In this document: positions 13,201 through 21,344 of the stretch, one piece after another
Position numbering within the stretch: the first letter of the stretch is position 1
How the letters are laid out: each line of letters opens with the position of its first letter
From: Odiellus spinosus
Taxonomy: Eukaryota; Arthropoda; Arachnida; Opiliones; Phalangiidae
Reading direction: 5' to 3'
Length of the DNA stretch: 64,000 bases
Assembly (NCBI GenBank): GCA_963920705.1
Contig: OY987237.1
Coordinates: 9,082,601-9,146,600, forward strand
The notes under the pieces: generated by a model
The model's input: the letters and a program-made list of their open reading frames with translations, nothing else
Database searches by the model: none
Told to the model about the DNA's origin: nothing
Position numbers and translations under genes: made by a program

Positions 13201-14803
13201 GTTTATGACCGATGGATGGCCAAGAAAACACAAACTCAATGATGAATTAGCCACGTACTACAAGAGACGCGACGAATTATCGAATGTCATGGACATACTA
13301 TTAATTGGAAACAGAGTAATCATTCCATCAAAGCACAGAAGAGCAATAATTCAGGAGTTACATAGTTCCCATCAGGGAATTGTGGCCATGAAGGCTGTAG
13401 CCCGTTCGAAAGTATGGTGGCCAAACATCGATTCAGATTTAACGATCACCGCTAAGGCTTGTAAGAGCTGTCAGGAACATGCGTCAATGCCAGCGGCAAA
13501 ATACAAAACATGGCCAGAAACAGAACAGCCATGGCAAAGAGTCCACTGCGATTTCGCAGGACCGATTGAAAAAAAGTATCTACTAATCACAGTGGATTCT
13601 CACTCCAAATGGATGGAAGTCGACGTTACGCACTCAACGACGACAGCAGCAGTTACTCAGTCTCTTCGATCCCATATAGCCAGATATGGCATAATGTCCA
13701 CATTAGTGACAGACAACGGTACGTGTTTTTCAAGCAAGGAATTCAAGGAGTTTACCTCGAATAATGGTATAAATCACATTACGACAGCCCCATATCATCC
13801 AGCATCAAATGGGCAGGCTGAGAGAACGGTGCGAACTGTAAAAACAAGTTTGAAGAAGATTAACGGAGGATTCACAGATGAAATCGTCACCATCAATGAT
13901 GGATTATCCACTTTCAAAAAAGGAACTCTAGAAGAAAGGATAAATAGGATTCTGATGAACCACCGTAGAACTCCAAACAAGTCAGGAAAGTCTCCAGCAG
14001 AAGTTATGTTAGGCAGAAATATCACGACACGCTTAGACTTATGTCATCCAAAGACATCTTTTTCTTCCGTAGAAGAAAAGGGGGATAGAAAGATATCATC
14101 AGCCGAAGATGACGAAAGAAAACTACTTTCACGCAAATCTTACCAGAAGGATGATACAGTATCCATAAGAAACTTTGGGACAGGTCTCAAATGGATAGAT
14201 GGGACAATCGTTTCACGAATAGGAAACATGTTGTTCCAAGTGAACACGCAAAAAGGATCACTACGTAGGCATGAGAACCAAATACGGCCTAGGCTAGAAA
14301 TTACACAATCCGAAAGACAACCAACCCCAAAAGTTGGATATTCCTTAGCAAATAGTCAACCAGTAACTCAACGACCAGCAATGTCTCAACCAATACCAAT
14401 AGTAGTTCCTCAACAAGCTCGTCAAGAAGTTCCTCAACAAGCTCGACAAGAAGTTCCTCGACAGGTTCAACAAGAAGTTCCTAAACAAGTCAATCAAGAA
14501 CCTACGCATCAGTCGAACCAACAGAGCCATAATAAATCGCCTAGAGCAAAGAAAACCAATGATCGCACGATACAGATACATTTGGATTTCACGTCACCCA
14601 TGATTCCAGAATCGGGAGCTCTCCGAGAAGTAGATCCAGCAGCACCCAGATCAGAGACAGCGATATCAGCTCTAGAGGAAGTAGTTCCAGCGACACCCAG
14701 ACCGGGTATAGACGAAACAACTCTTCAGGAAGTATCTCCGGAGTATTCCAGACCGAGCCGATCAAAGAAGGCACCAAAGAAATTAAATGATTACGTTAAA
14801 TGA
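10247..14803 (+). CDS. Gag-Pol polyprotein of the LTR retrotransposon
   Basis: A single frame of about 1518 residues runs from the ATG at 10247 (MSITVHNPSQ). Gag lies in roughly the first 220 residues. Two CCHC knuckles follow: CSRCKRKGHSNTNC and CHTCDKKGHIAPAC. The aspartic protease has DSGSG. Reverse transcriptase has the catalytic motif FQDD, where many relatives have YxDD. RNase H starts at ACDASPWGVG. Integrase has an HHCC zinc domain (HSSHQG ... CKSCQEH) and D,D-35-E residues in HCDFAG, TDNGTC and NGQAERTV. Gag and Pol are fused with no frameshift. The tail has a short repeated QEVPQQAR-like run and Ser/Pro-rich sequence. It would make the particle, copy the RNA into DNA and integrate it. 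There is no envelope protein. I see no internal stop or missing catalytic residue. Confidence 0.95.
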   Translation: MSITVHNPSQGNPLSPINPEIAESTGQNLTKIKMGKLPDFDQDVEPWSQYKQRLEAHFIINKVGEDEKRAVLLTVLPAPTLTLLNSLVYPATVLTTAYTDLAELFNTHFNPKPSRILERLKFNRRYRKNGESIAEYVAELKRLSVHCGFGKHLEEMIMHQLVCGINDDEMQHRLSEESDDIKLQVAVDLVQKIETAKDNAQQMRKHTHSEPVASQVNAVHSYNKKKQTYPNKQILTQKSTSQGQPNQTECSRCKRKGHSNTNCPFIDATCHTCDKKGHIAPACKTPHPNGRREESTNKSRSRYKRKNDRTNHIHEDTGAVEINEYPVHQVTEIQRKINEDDAPPQELIICKLNGKNFSLEVDSGSGHTLISEETYNQIPNRAVLEPFSKTLRSVTGEQLEILGKAQFHVRYHGREEVLPLLVIRGTQDSLCGRKWLYSKLDIIPSVLERENVNKVNKVANTRKPPLIQTLIERAPKRKVEEILVKYEDLFSSGLGELKNVRVKLAIKHGHVPKFCKARSVPYAMKEIVENEIRRLESLGIIERIDHSQYASPIVTVLKPRKPGEPQKIRICGDFKTTANPAIDTAQYPLPKADDIFATLAGCKYFARIDLKDAYNQIVLDEDSREITVINTTLGLYRYTRLPFGIASASALFQLHIETIFRNMHGVSPFQDDILLGGRTEEELLQLIDKVLQILLENGLKLRKEKCCFLQESVEFLGHILDAKGIHPQASKMTAIMQAPEPENVEQLRSFIGLLMYYGKFIPNTSTKLAPLYELLEKKMKWTWEDKQRKAFEDAKQAIKESNILAHYDLNKDVYMACDASPWGVGSVISHLEDGNERPIYFASRTLTKAEKNYSQLEKEALAIIFGVTKFKDYVYGRKFYLYTDHQPLVSLLAADKPIPAMAAARLQRWAIILSAYQYEISYRPGKQNGNADALSRLPLPIKKDAVAPLPAEFVFLIQSVENSPISSQALAEATKLDTTLQQVRQFMTDGWPRKHKLNDELATYYKRRDELSNVMDILLIGNRVIIPSKHRRAIIQELHSSHQGIVAMKAVARSKVWWPNIDSDLTITAKACKSCQEHASMPAAKYKTWPETEQPWQRVHCDFAGPIEKKYLLITVDSHSKWMEVDVTHSTTTAAVTQSLRSHIARYGIMSTLVTDNGTCFSSKEFKEFTSNNGINHITTAPYHPASNGQAERTVRTVKTSLKKINGGFTDEIVTINDGLSTFKKGTLEERINRILMNHRRTPNKSGKSPAEVMLGRNITTRLDLCHPKTSFSSVEEKGDRKISSAEDDERKLLSRKSYQKDDTVSIRNFGTGLKWIDGTIVSRIGNMLFQVNTQKGSLRRHENQIRPRLEITQSERQPTPKVGYSLANSQPVTQRPAMSQPIPIVVPQQARQEVPQQARQEVPRQVQQEVPKQVNQEPTHQSNQQSHNKSPRAKKTNDRTIQIHLDFTSPMIPESGALREVDPAAPRSETAISALEEVVPATPRPGIDETTLQEVSPEYSRPSRSKKAPKKLNDYVK

Positions 14804-14858
14804 ACATTGATAAAAAAGAATATCGATACCTATATCAAATAGTGATTCACTAATCTTT

Positions 14859-14868
14859 AAGGAGAAGG
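14859..14868 (+). other. Polypurine tract
   Basis: AAGGAGAAGG lies three bases before the 3' LTR. This is the expected position for the plus-strand primer of reverse transcription. Confidence 0.7.
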
Positions 14869-14871
14869 TAT

Positions 14872-15092
14872 TGTTATGTACTTATGTATACAATGTTTAT
14901 AATAGGCTGACCAATGTATAGGGGGCGCCACTGTATAATGTATAGAGATATAGTGGGGCCATTAGGTATACTAGCCATTCTGGCTAGGCGGTTACAAGGT
15001 AGAGGGTCAGCCATTTCAACAGCTCCTCAAATAATAAAGTAATAATGTTTTAACTGTGTCTATTAATAAACTTATAACAAGAAAACATAACA
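14872..15092 (+). repeat. 3' LTR
   Basis: This is the second 221-bp LTR, followed at once by the CTATT target duplication. Its right end is only about 200 bp from the stop codon of the convergent F-box/WD gene, so transcripts of that gene could run into the element. Confidence 0.95.
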
Positions 15093-15150
15093 CTATTATA
15101 AAATTAATCCAATTTTTTTTGAAAAATAGACAAGAAATAATTCAAACACA

Positions 15151-15156
15151 TTTATT
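15151..15156 (-). terminator. Poly(A) signal of the F-box/WD gene
   Basis: AATAAA on the minus strand lies about 140 bases after the stop at 15297 and about 60 bases before the 3' LTR. It is the nearest plausible polyadenylation signal. Confidence 0.45.
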
Positions 15157-15296
15157 CGTATAATAATGTGCCTATATAAAAACAGAGCAGCGATAAACTG
15201 TCTACTTCTCACAAAATTTGGTTCACAAAAACCAAAATAATATTTGTTCAAAGGCTTTGGCAAAAGTTTGTAAACTTTTGAGAGAAATGTTCCTCT

Positions 15297-17187
15297 TCAA
15301 AAAGAGTCTGAAGAATCGTAATCACTGGCGGAAATATATCTATAATGCTGCAGTTTATGAGACTCGCACGAAATCACAATCACACTTTCAGTGGTGCAAG
15401 CAGCTATAACGGGTTCCCCATTAATGTCACCGATATCCAACCCTATTATCGAAGCAACGCTCAACTGGGATGAGAAAGTTGGACTTTTCAAATCAAGAGA
15501 GATCAAGTCCGTGGGGTCTTGAATTTTAAAGGCCACAACTAACCCAGTTTCCAAACCCAATGCAAAAATACCACCTTTAAGTGCTACAGTTAGTACATTG
15601 GTCTCAAACGTTTCCCAAAGGTCGTAACGAATGTATAAGAATCCATCTATCGATATCCACATTCGATAATCAGCTGCCAATTTCAATTTGGTTAAAAATG
15701 ATTTTCTAAAAGTAGACAAGCAACCCGACACAATTTTTGCCTTGTCAAATATAGCAAGGGCGTATCGATTCAGGCTGTGTGTCTACTATAAAAGACATCT
15801 ATCAATTGGAATGATAAAGGGTAGTTTTCTCACCGGAAAATAAAATTACAGTTCTGCTCCAAAATAGATAGGCGTGGGTGAATATCAAATTAGACTCTGC
15901 GATATTATCTGTTTGATAATGAAGGGGAGTTATGTCGTAAGGCGAAAATCCTAAAGCAGCGTTGTTTACGGCAACCCAATCATCAAGATTCTCTTTTAAG
16001 AAATATAATCGCAGTACAGCATTGCAACTGACACCAATGAGCTAAAAATTTATAGATTAAAAGCAACCATCAATCTATCGTTTAACAATTAATTTCGAGA
16101 TCCCAACTTTATCTTTCCAGAAACCAATCCACTGTAAAATATGATCCGGGGGTCCACAAATAGCTTTCATCTTTTGCACTATAGCTTTCTCCCAGTGATG
16201 ATTAGGAACTAAAACTCGCCATACGGAAATTGTATTATCTAAACAATTAACAGCGAAGCTATTGCCAAAAACCCTTAAAAGATGAAACAAAGTCTTCAAA
16301 AAAAAGATCATCTATGATAAAACAGGTAATATCTTCAAACTTACTTCACGCTTTCTAATACGTGGGAGTGGTGAAAAATTATGATGCGGTTTACCAATTC
16401 TGGCTCTTCGTTGTTTTGCCCAATTAAAGGAGATATTATAATCGTATGGTCTTTTGAAACGGATATCACCTACAATTTCTATTAGTTAACTTCAAACTAG
16501 AAAAGAAATGATCCCAAAAAAGAACTTACATGGTGATGGTGTGATAAACAGGATTTATCACCATAAGGACCACTTTTAAGGAGATCTATTAAAGCTATAT
16601 CAGTAACGATTCGCAAATGTTGCGCTATGACCCTTTTTAATTGACCAGTTTGAAATTCCCAGGCGCACACGCTGCCATTTCGATGGCCGGTAATGACGTA
16701 GGAACCTAAGTACCAACAGTGTGGAAACATGCATGTATAGATAATAAGATAAGGCAAAAATCTTTACCTTACCTGAAATCTTGCAACACATAATAGGAAT
16801 AGAGTCAAAAGCTTGAAAGGCACTATTAGTTTTCTGTCCTCGAATTTTGGAAGAACAATGCCATATTTTATAAATATATTTCCAATCGATTTCCAAGTCA
16901 AAGGCCTTTATCGTGGGTAAAGACTTGAAATCATCATCTTCAGAATCTTTGGATTCATTTGTATAATTGGATTTTCCTAGTTCAAACCCTCCGAGAAGAT
17001 CAAGAAGCATTTCTTCAGGAATTTCTCTTATGCAACATTTCCTCCATAAGTTATTAATTCTTAATTGGATATGAATTACGTCCTTCCACTTTCGACATAC
17101 TGCCAACAATACTGCGAGAGACACACCATCGACGAAACTGAATACACGCTCAAGTATTTCATTCGGTAGATCATTTATGCACGCCAT
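15297..17187 (-). CDS. F-box and WD40-repeat protein, not assigned to a named family
   Basis: The protein starts MACINDLPNEILERVFSF, a clear F-box (the LPxEhLxxhhxxh pattern) in the first 45 residues, where such proteins bind Skp1. Later exons hold WD-type blades: VITGHRNGSVCAWEFQTGQL (about 16690-16620), NCLDNTISVWRVLV (near 16240-16200) and a last exon with ALKGGIFALGLETGLVVAF. By family, it should be the substrate-receptor subunit of an SCF ubiquitin ligase, with the WD propeller holding the substrate. The stop is TGA at 15297-15299. The end is acidic and Ser-rich (SDYDSSDSF). Introns are short. The intron at about 15674-15833 contains a 75-bp MITE; the frame-consistent acceptor is GGCAG just before 15673. 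It is not FBXW7 or beta-TrCP by sequence feel, and no orthologue is recognised. Confidence 0.75.
15712..15786. repeat. MITE family E, short copy in an F-box/WD intron
   Basis: It begins GTAGACAAGCAACCCGA and ends, on the other strand, GTAGACACACAGCCTGA. It is 75 bp long and fills about half of the 160-bp intron. Longer members lie at 23680-24040 and 56462-56588. Confidence 0.65.
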
Positions 17188-17769
17188 TTTTTGATTTCAC
17201 AAGTTCATAGTCTGCAATAACTCCTTGAGTTAATCATAGGAAGCTTTCTTTCAATGGTATTCTTGCGAAGAGTTCGGTGAAATTTATCTTTTATCGAAAG
17301 AAAAACTTGAAAGTTTAATTGTTTGAAAAATCAAAAACATAACAAAGCCAAGTCCTAAGTTATTTGCTCTGTCAAGACTGTCAGTCACAATCACAAACTC
17401 AAAAGTGACAAAACCTCAAAACTCACAATGGATTCCTCGCTTAAGCACAATATTAGTATAGTTGGGGAGGGATTTCAACCGAAAACAATAGACATAAAAC
17501 TTTATTACTCTAATTTTAATTTTAATAAGCAGAATTCTGATTCTAGAAACCGAGTCCGACCCGTAACCCGTTCAAATTAAGCAGACAACTCAGTCAATAT
17601 TTGCATGGCCAACTTGATTGGTAAGCCAGGTGACGGAGGAGCTGATCTAAGTTGGCCATGGTATTTGAAACTCACAATTACACGTGTTTATACGGAAAAC
17701 TAAGTTTATTTACTCTAATACAATTATAATTTTGAAAACGCATATTGAAGTAACCATATAAAAATGTAC
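17188..17769. other. Intergenic region between two minus-strand genes
   Basis: It holds the upstream region of the F-box/WD gene and the 3' UTR of the coiled-coil gene, with an AATAAA on the minus strand at 17705-17710. A hairpin with 12-bp perfect arms (CATGGCCAACTT at 17604-17615, complement at 17649-17660) stands alone. TGTCA/TGACA pentamers cluster at 17370-17410. No coding potential is seen. Confidence 0.5.
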
Positions 17770-20700
17770 TTAATCAATCTTTGGCTTCTTGAAAGGGCTC
17801 ACAAAATTCAACTTACAGCGAGCAGGTTGAATAGATGAAAATGCTTTGAATGGAACAAAAAACGATGTCCCAGAGACTAAAGAAGGTTCACCCAATTTCC
17901 GGAAGTTGACCATATTACTAACTTCGTTGATTGTCACGGTTTTTTTAGAAGTATCTTCTAAAAAATTCAATGAGTTTAATCATTCACAGCGATAGAAGTA
18001 TCATTAGAAATCAGAGATATACCTATGGGAGTGTAACTAGGCTTAACTGTACTAACTGATCCAAATCGCTGCAGAATCATCGGACTTCTCAACTTGGCAT
18101 CTGCTGAGTTTGTTCTCATAAACTCATTGTTACCAACTTGTTTCTCAGCTTTTTTGATCAAAGGGATGCATTTTTCGACATCTAAAACTACTTTTACGAC
18201 TTCTACATCATCAGAAAAATCGTCATCAGAGGTCTTTCTTTTGTTTGAAAATGTTTCTATCGCTGAGACTTGGTTTTCTAATGCCAAAATTGGTTCAGTT
18301 AAAGTTGAAATATCATTATCTTCTATGTTCTTACTAAAATTTTCAGTTTTTATAAATGACTTTGAGACTTGCTCTTGAGAAGCGATATCATAAGTTATTT
18401 GGTTGACTTTTCCAGAGATTGGCGTCGCGCAATCATTCTGTAGTACATTGTTTGCCACAGTTTCAAGGGATAGTTTTATTTCATCCGTATCTTTGGCACC
18501 TTCATTCAACTTTTCCACCGCTTGTTTCGAAACGAAATCTAGGTCTTTCGATGATGGAGTCGACTGTTTTGACAGATCAGGACTAATAACATGTTCGACA
18601 ACACCTGGAATAATATGGTTCCCATTTTGCAAGTTCGATTGCTCGACTTCTACGAAGCTGGGAACTCCCAAAGCCTTGAAATTAGTTGATGATGCCTTAT
18701 TAGTTTCGGAGTTTTCCTTGCATTCATAATCTGTTTCTAACTTTATATAGCTGATGTGAATGTCATCACAAACAGTTGGTACTTGAGATTGCTTCAATAC
18801 AGAGTCAGATGTCGAATTTTTAATGAGGGTGGATGGCTTCAAATAATTTTTAGACATTCCTAGATCATTCGAAACATCTTGAGAAAATTCATCTACCAAC
18901 GATAGAGATTCAATATTTCCAATTGGCTCGAATACAGGGCTGGATGGCTTGGCAATTTCTATTGCTTCCGGAGCCTCTTGGGACAATGGTGGGGCGACTT
19001 CTTCAAGAATACCTTCAGAAAATTTTGAATTTCCCACGTCTTCTGAACGATTCGGAACATTATCACTCTCTTCTTCATTTTCGTTGCCATTATCCTGATA
19101 AATATCTGTCTCTTCAGCCAGTTTGACCAATCCATTTTGAACTTCGCAATTTTCCTTTTTTACTTCTTGGGTTAAGATTTGTTGAGATTGAGTATCAAGC
19201 AAATTGGGTTCAGCCTCGGAACATAATACAATTTCCTCGACCAAAGTTTGCGTTCCTTTTTCCAAATAACCGATTTTCAGGTTCTTTTCTCGAGAAACTA
19301 ACATTAGCTCTTGTTCATTTTTGAGCTGCTCTTTCGCATTTTTTAGTTCCTTGACCGCCGCTCGAGCCTCCTCTTCCATATTTTTAACTTTTTTCTCGGC
19401 GATATTTTGAGCGTTCACACTTCTCTTCAACTGGGCACTCATTTTATTGACAAAAGCGAAATTTCTCTGAGAATAAAGTTAAATTAAAACCAATTCTACA
19501 CTATTCGTTAATGTTTGAACTCACAGCACTTTCTCGCGTCAACTCAAGAACTTTCTCATTTAAATGGAATATATCTTTCTTTTTCTGGATAAATTAATAT
19601 CATAAGTTTATAACTTATCTTCTGCAAAAAGGCATTATACTAGTAAGAAATAATCTTACTTGGGCTAACTCCTTGCGTAATGTTTCGGCTTCTCTATCAT
19701 CTTTCTGGACAATTACATTTTCAATGTCTCCTTTGAGTTCCTTTTTTAAAGCTATGGTTTCTTCTACTAACTTATTCTGCTTCGATTTAAACCACGACAA
19801 AACCTCAGCTTGTTGATTGAAAGCTTCCTCTATTTTATCCCGCGAAGTAGTAGCTTTTACAACTGAAACGTTGAGCGTTTTAAAACCTGGTACATAATAT
19901 GATTTAGCTTTTTTCTATTTCTCTTACAAAGATCTTTCTGAATGACTAATTCCTGAAAATATTGTTGACACTTGGCGAAAAGTTTCTCCTGCGCTTGCTT
20001 ACAATTAGCTAATTGTTGCTCTATATTATCCCTTTGATTTACATGTAAGTTGTATCTGTTCTCAGCATTACGAAGTCTAATATCCAAATCCAGGTTTTCG
20101 AGCTAATTGAAAATTTCACCATAGATGACTAGTATCTTTGGCTAATACGTACAAATATTGTTGGGTCACTAACTTGAAGTTTTTTTAGTTCTTCTTGATG
20201 CATATCAACATCAATAACAAGACTTTCCACACGCAACTTATTCTTATCCTAAAACCAACTCATTAGAATAAATTCTAGGCTTTGCAAAAATGCGCACCTG
20301 CTGGTGTTTGAGACTTTCAACATCCTGATCACGTTGTTCTTTCAACCATTTCATTTTACATTCATATTCATCCTTCAGATCTTTCTTAATTTTGATTTCG
20401 TCTTTCTATACGAAAATACCTTGATATAAATTGCAGTAGCAAATAAAATTGATCTTCAGTTGAAATACTAACAAGTTTAGACTCCAACACATGCTTTTCC
20501 TTAAAGCATTGTAATACTTGTTGTTCGTAATCATTAACTTGTTTCTAATATATTGTAAAAAGCAAACATTGAACAACACATGCTGATTGGCCCAAAGTTT
20601 AGGCTTAATCGTAACAGATGTTTTTTCGGAAAACCTAAGCCTACTTACCCGGCGAAATTGAAGTTCTTCAACTAAACCTTTAACTTTTCTAAATACATTA

Positions 20701-20771
20701 TCTGTATTTTGGCCATTAGAGTACATTAACTCTTGGCAATCTTTTATATCCTGTAATGTTTTATTATCCAT
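17770..20771 (-). CDS. Long coiled-coil protein, unidentified
   Basis: The start is MDNKTLQDIKDCQELMYSNG at 20771. At least six short exons down to about 19600 encode heptad-rich, Lys/Glu/Gln-rich coiled coil (for example EYECKMKWLKEQRDQDVESL and ANCKQAQEKLFAKCQQY). A large exon (about 19446-18023) continues the coil for some 60 residues. It then becomes Ser/Glu/Asn-rich disordered sequence for about 400 residues. A 65-bp intron (17958-18022, CCCATAG donor, TTTTTTAG acceptor) joins in frame to a final exon. That exon has a basic, compact end: NMVNFRKLGEPSLVSGTSFF, then FKAFSS and SPFKKPKID. The architecture suits a centrosomal, synaptonemal-complex or spindle protein. I cannot name it. If the 65-bp intron is kept, the protein ends 15 residues later at TAA 17976-17978. 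Confidence 0.7.
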
Positions 20772-21344
20772 TATTTAACGTTCGTGAGACGCGACTAAAA
20801 CCCTAAAATAATGAAGCCGCTAGAAGAAAACGCCGTTATTCACTTTTCGAATTGCGTTCAGTGCCTGAACTGAACCGAGATAACGAAGCGGTCTCTAGCG
20901 CCAGCCAGGGAATGTTATTAGAGGTCAGGGCTGTACATAGTAAGGGAATTTGACCGCGAAACACCAAAAATTCACTGAAAACCTATGGGATTTTAACGTG
21001 TAAAATTAAAATTTTCAAGGTACCGCAGTCTTTAATTTCCAGTTCTTTTTTGTTAACTTGATGTTGTTAGAGTTTCGGGCCCACTCGAAATGCAGTTTTC
21101 GAATGCTCAGAGTGTAGGGCTCCAAAGCGCACTGGTCAGGAAGACTTGTATAAACACCAACCTTGTTTCAAAGCCAGGTTTGCACAGTCTTAACCTCCTA
21201 CCAGATCAAATGAACTCTCACACACCAAACTTATAAATAAAATTGTTTTTTATGTAAATAAATCCATTTTCTTCAAAAAGTTTATCAGATCTTAACTATA
21301 TATAACTATTTACAGATTCTACATAAAAAAAAAAAAAGAAAATG
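20772..21344. other. Intergenic region upstream of the coiled-coil gene and downstream of USP37
   Basis: Both neighbours read on the minus strand. The right end is the USP37 3' UTR, with an A-rich run at about 21326-21340. The left half, about 20820-21200, is a little GC-richer and should hold the coiled-coil gene promoter. I see no RNA gene and no reading frame of interest. Confidence 0.5.

Larger units (their letters stand above)
9758..15092 (+). mobile_element. Complete Ty3/Gypsy-type LTR retrotransposon
   Basis: The element is 5335 bp. Two 221-bp LTRs begin TGTTATG and end CATAACA, and I see no difference between them. The 5-bp sequence CTATT lies on both sides (9753-9757 and 15093-15097) as the target duplication. 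A primer-binding-like site starts at 9980 and a purine tract ends just before the 3' LTR. One long frame encodes Gag, protease, reverse transcriptase, RNase H and integrase in that order, which is the Ty3/Gypsy order. No envelope frame is present. Identical LTRs, an intact frame and a clean target duplication point to a recent insertion. The domain style recalls elements annotated as K02A2.6-like, but the clade was not tested. Confidence 0.97.

Noticed and set aside
14804-14871. Envelope gene of the retrotransposon
   Set aside because: Only about 70 bp separate the Pol stop from the 3' LTR, so there is no room for a third gene.
15706-15712. Idea that the family E MITE supplies the 3' splice site (CTACTTTTAG) of the F-box/WD intron
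   Set aside because: That acceptor does not keep the frame with the upstream donor CCG|GTGAGA, while GGCAG before 15673 does. The MITE is in the intron but probably not at its splice site.
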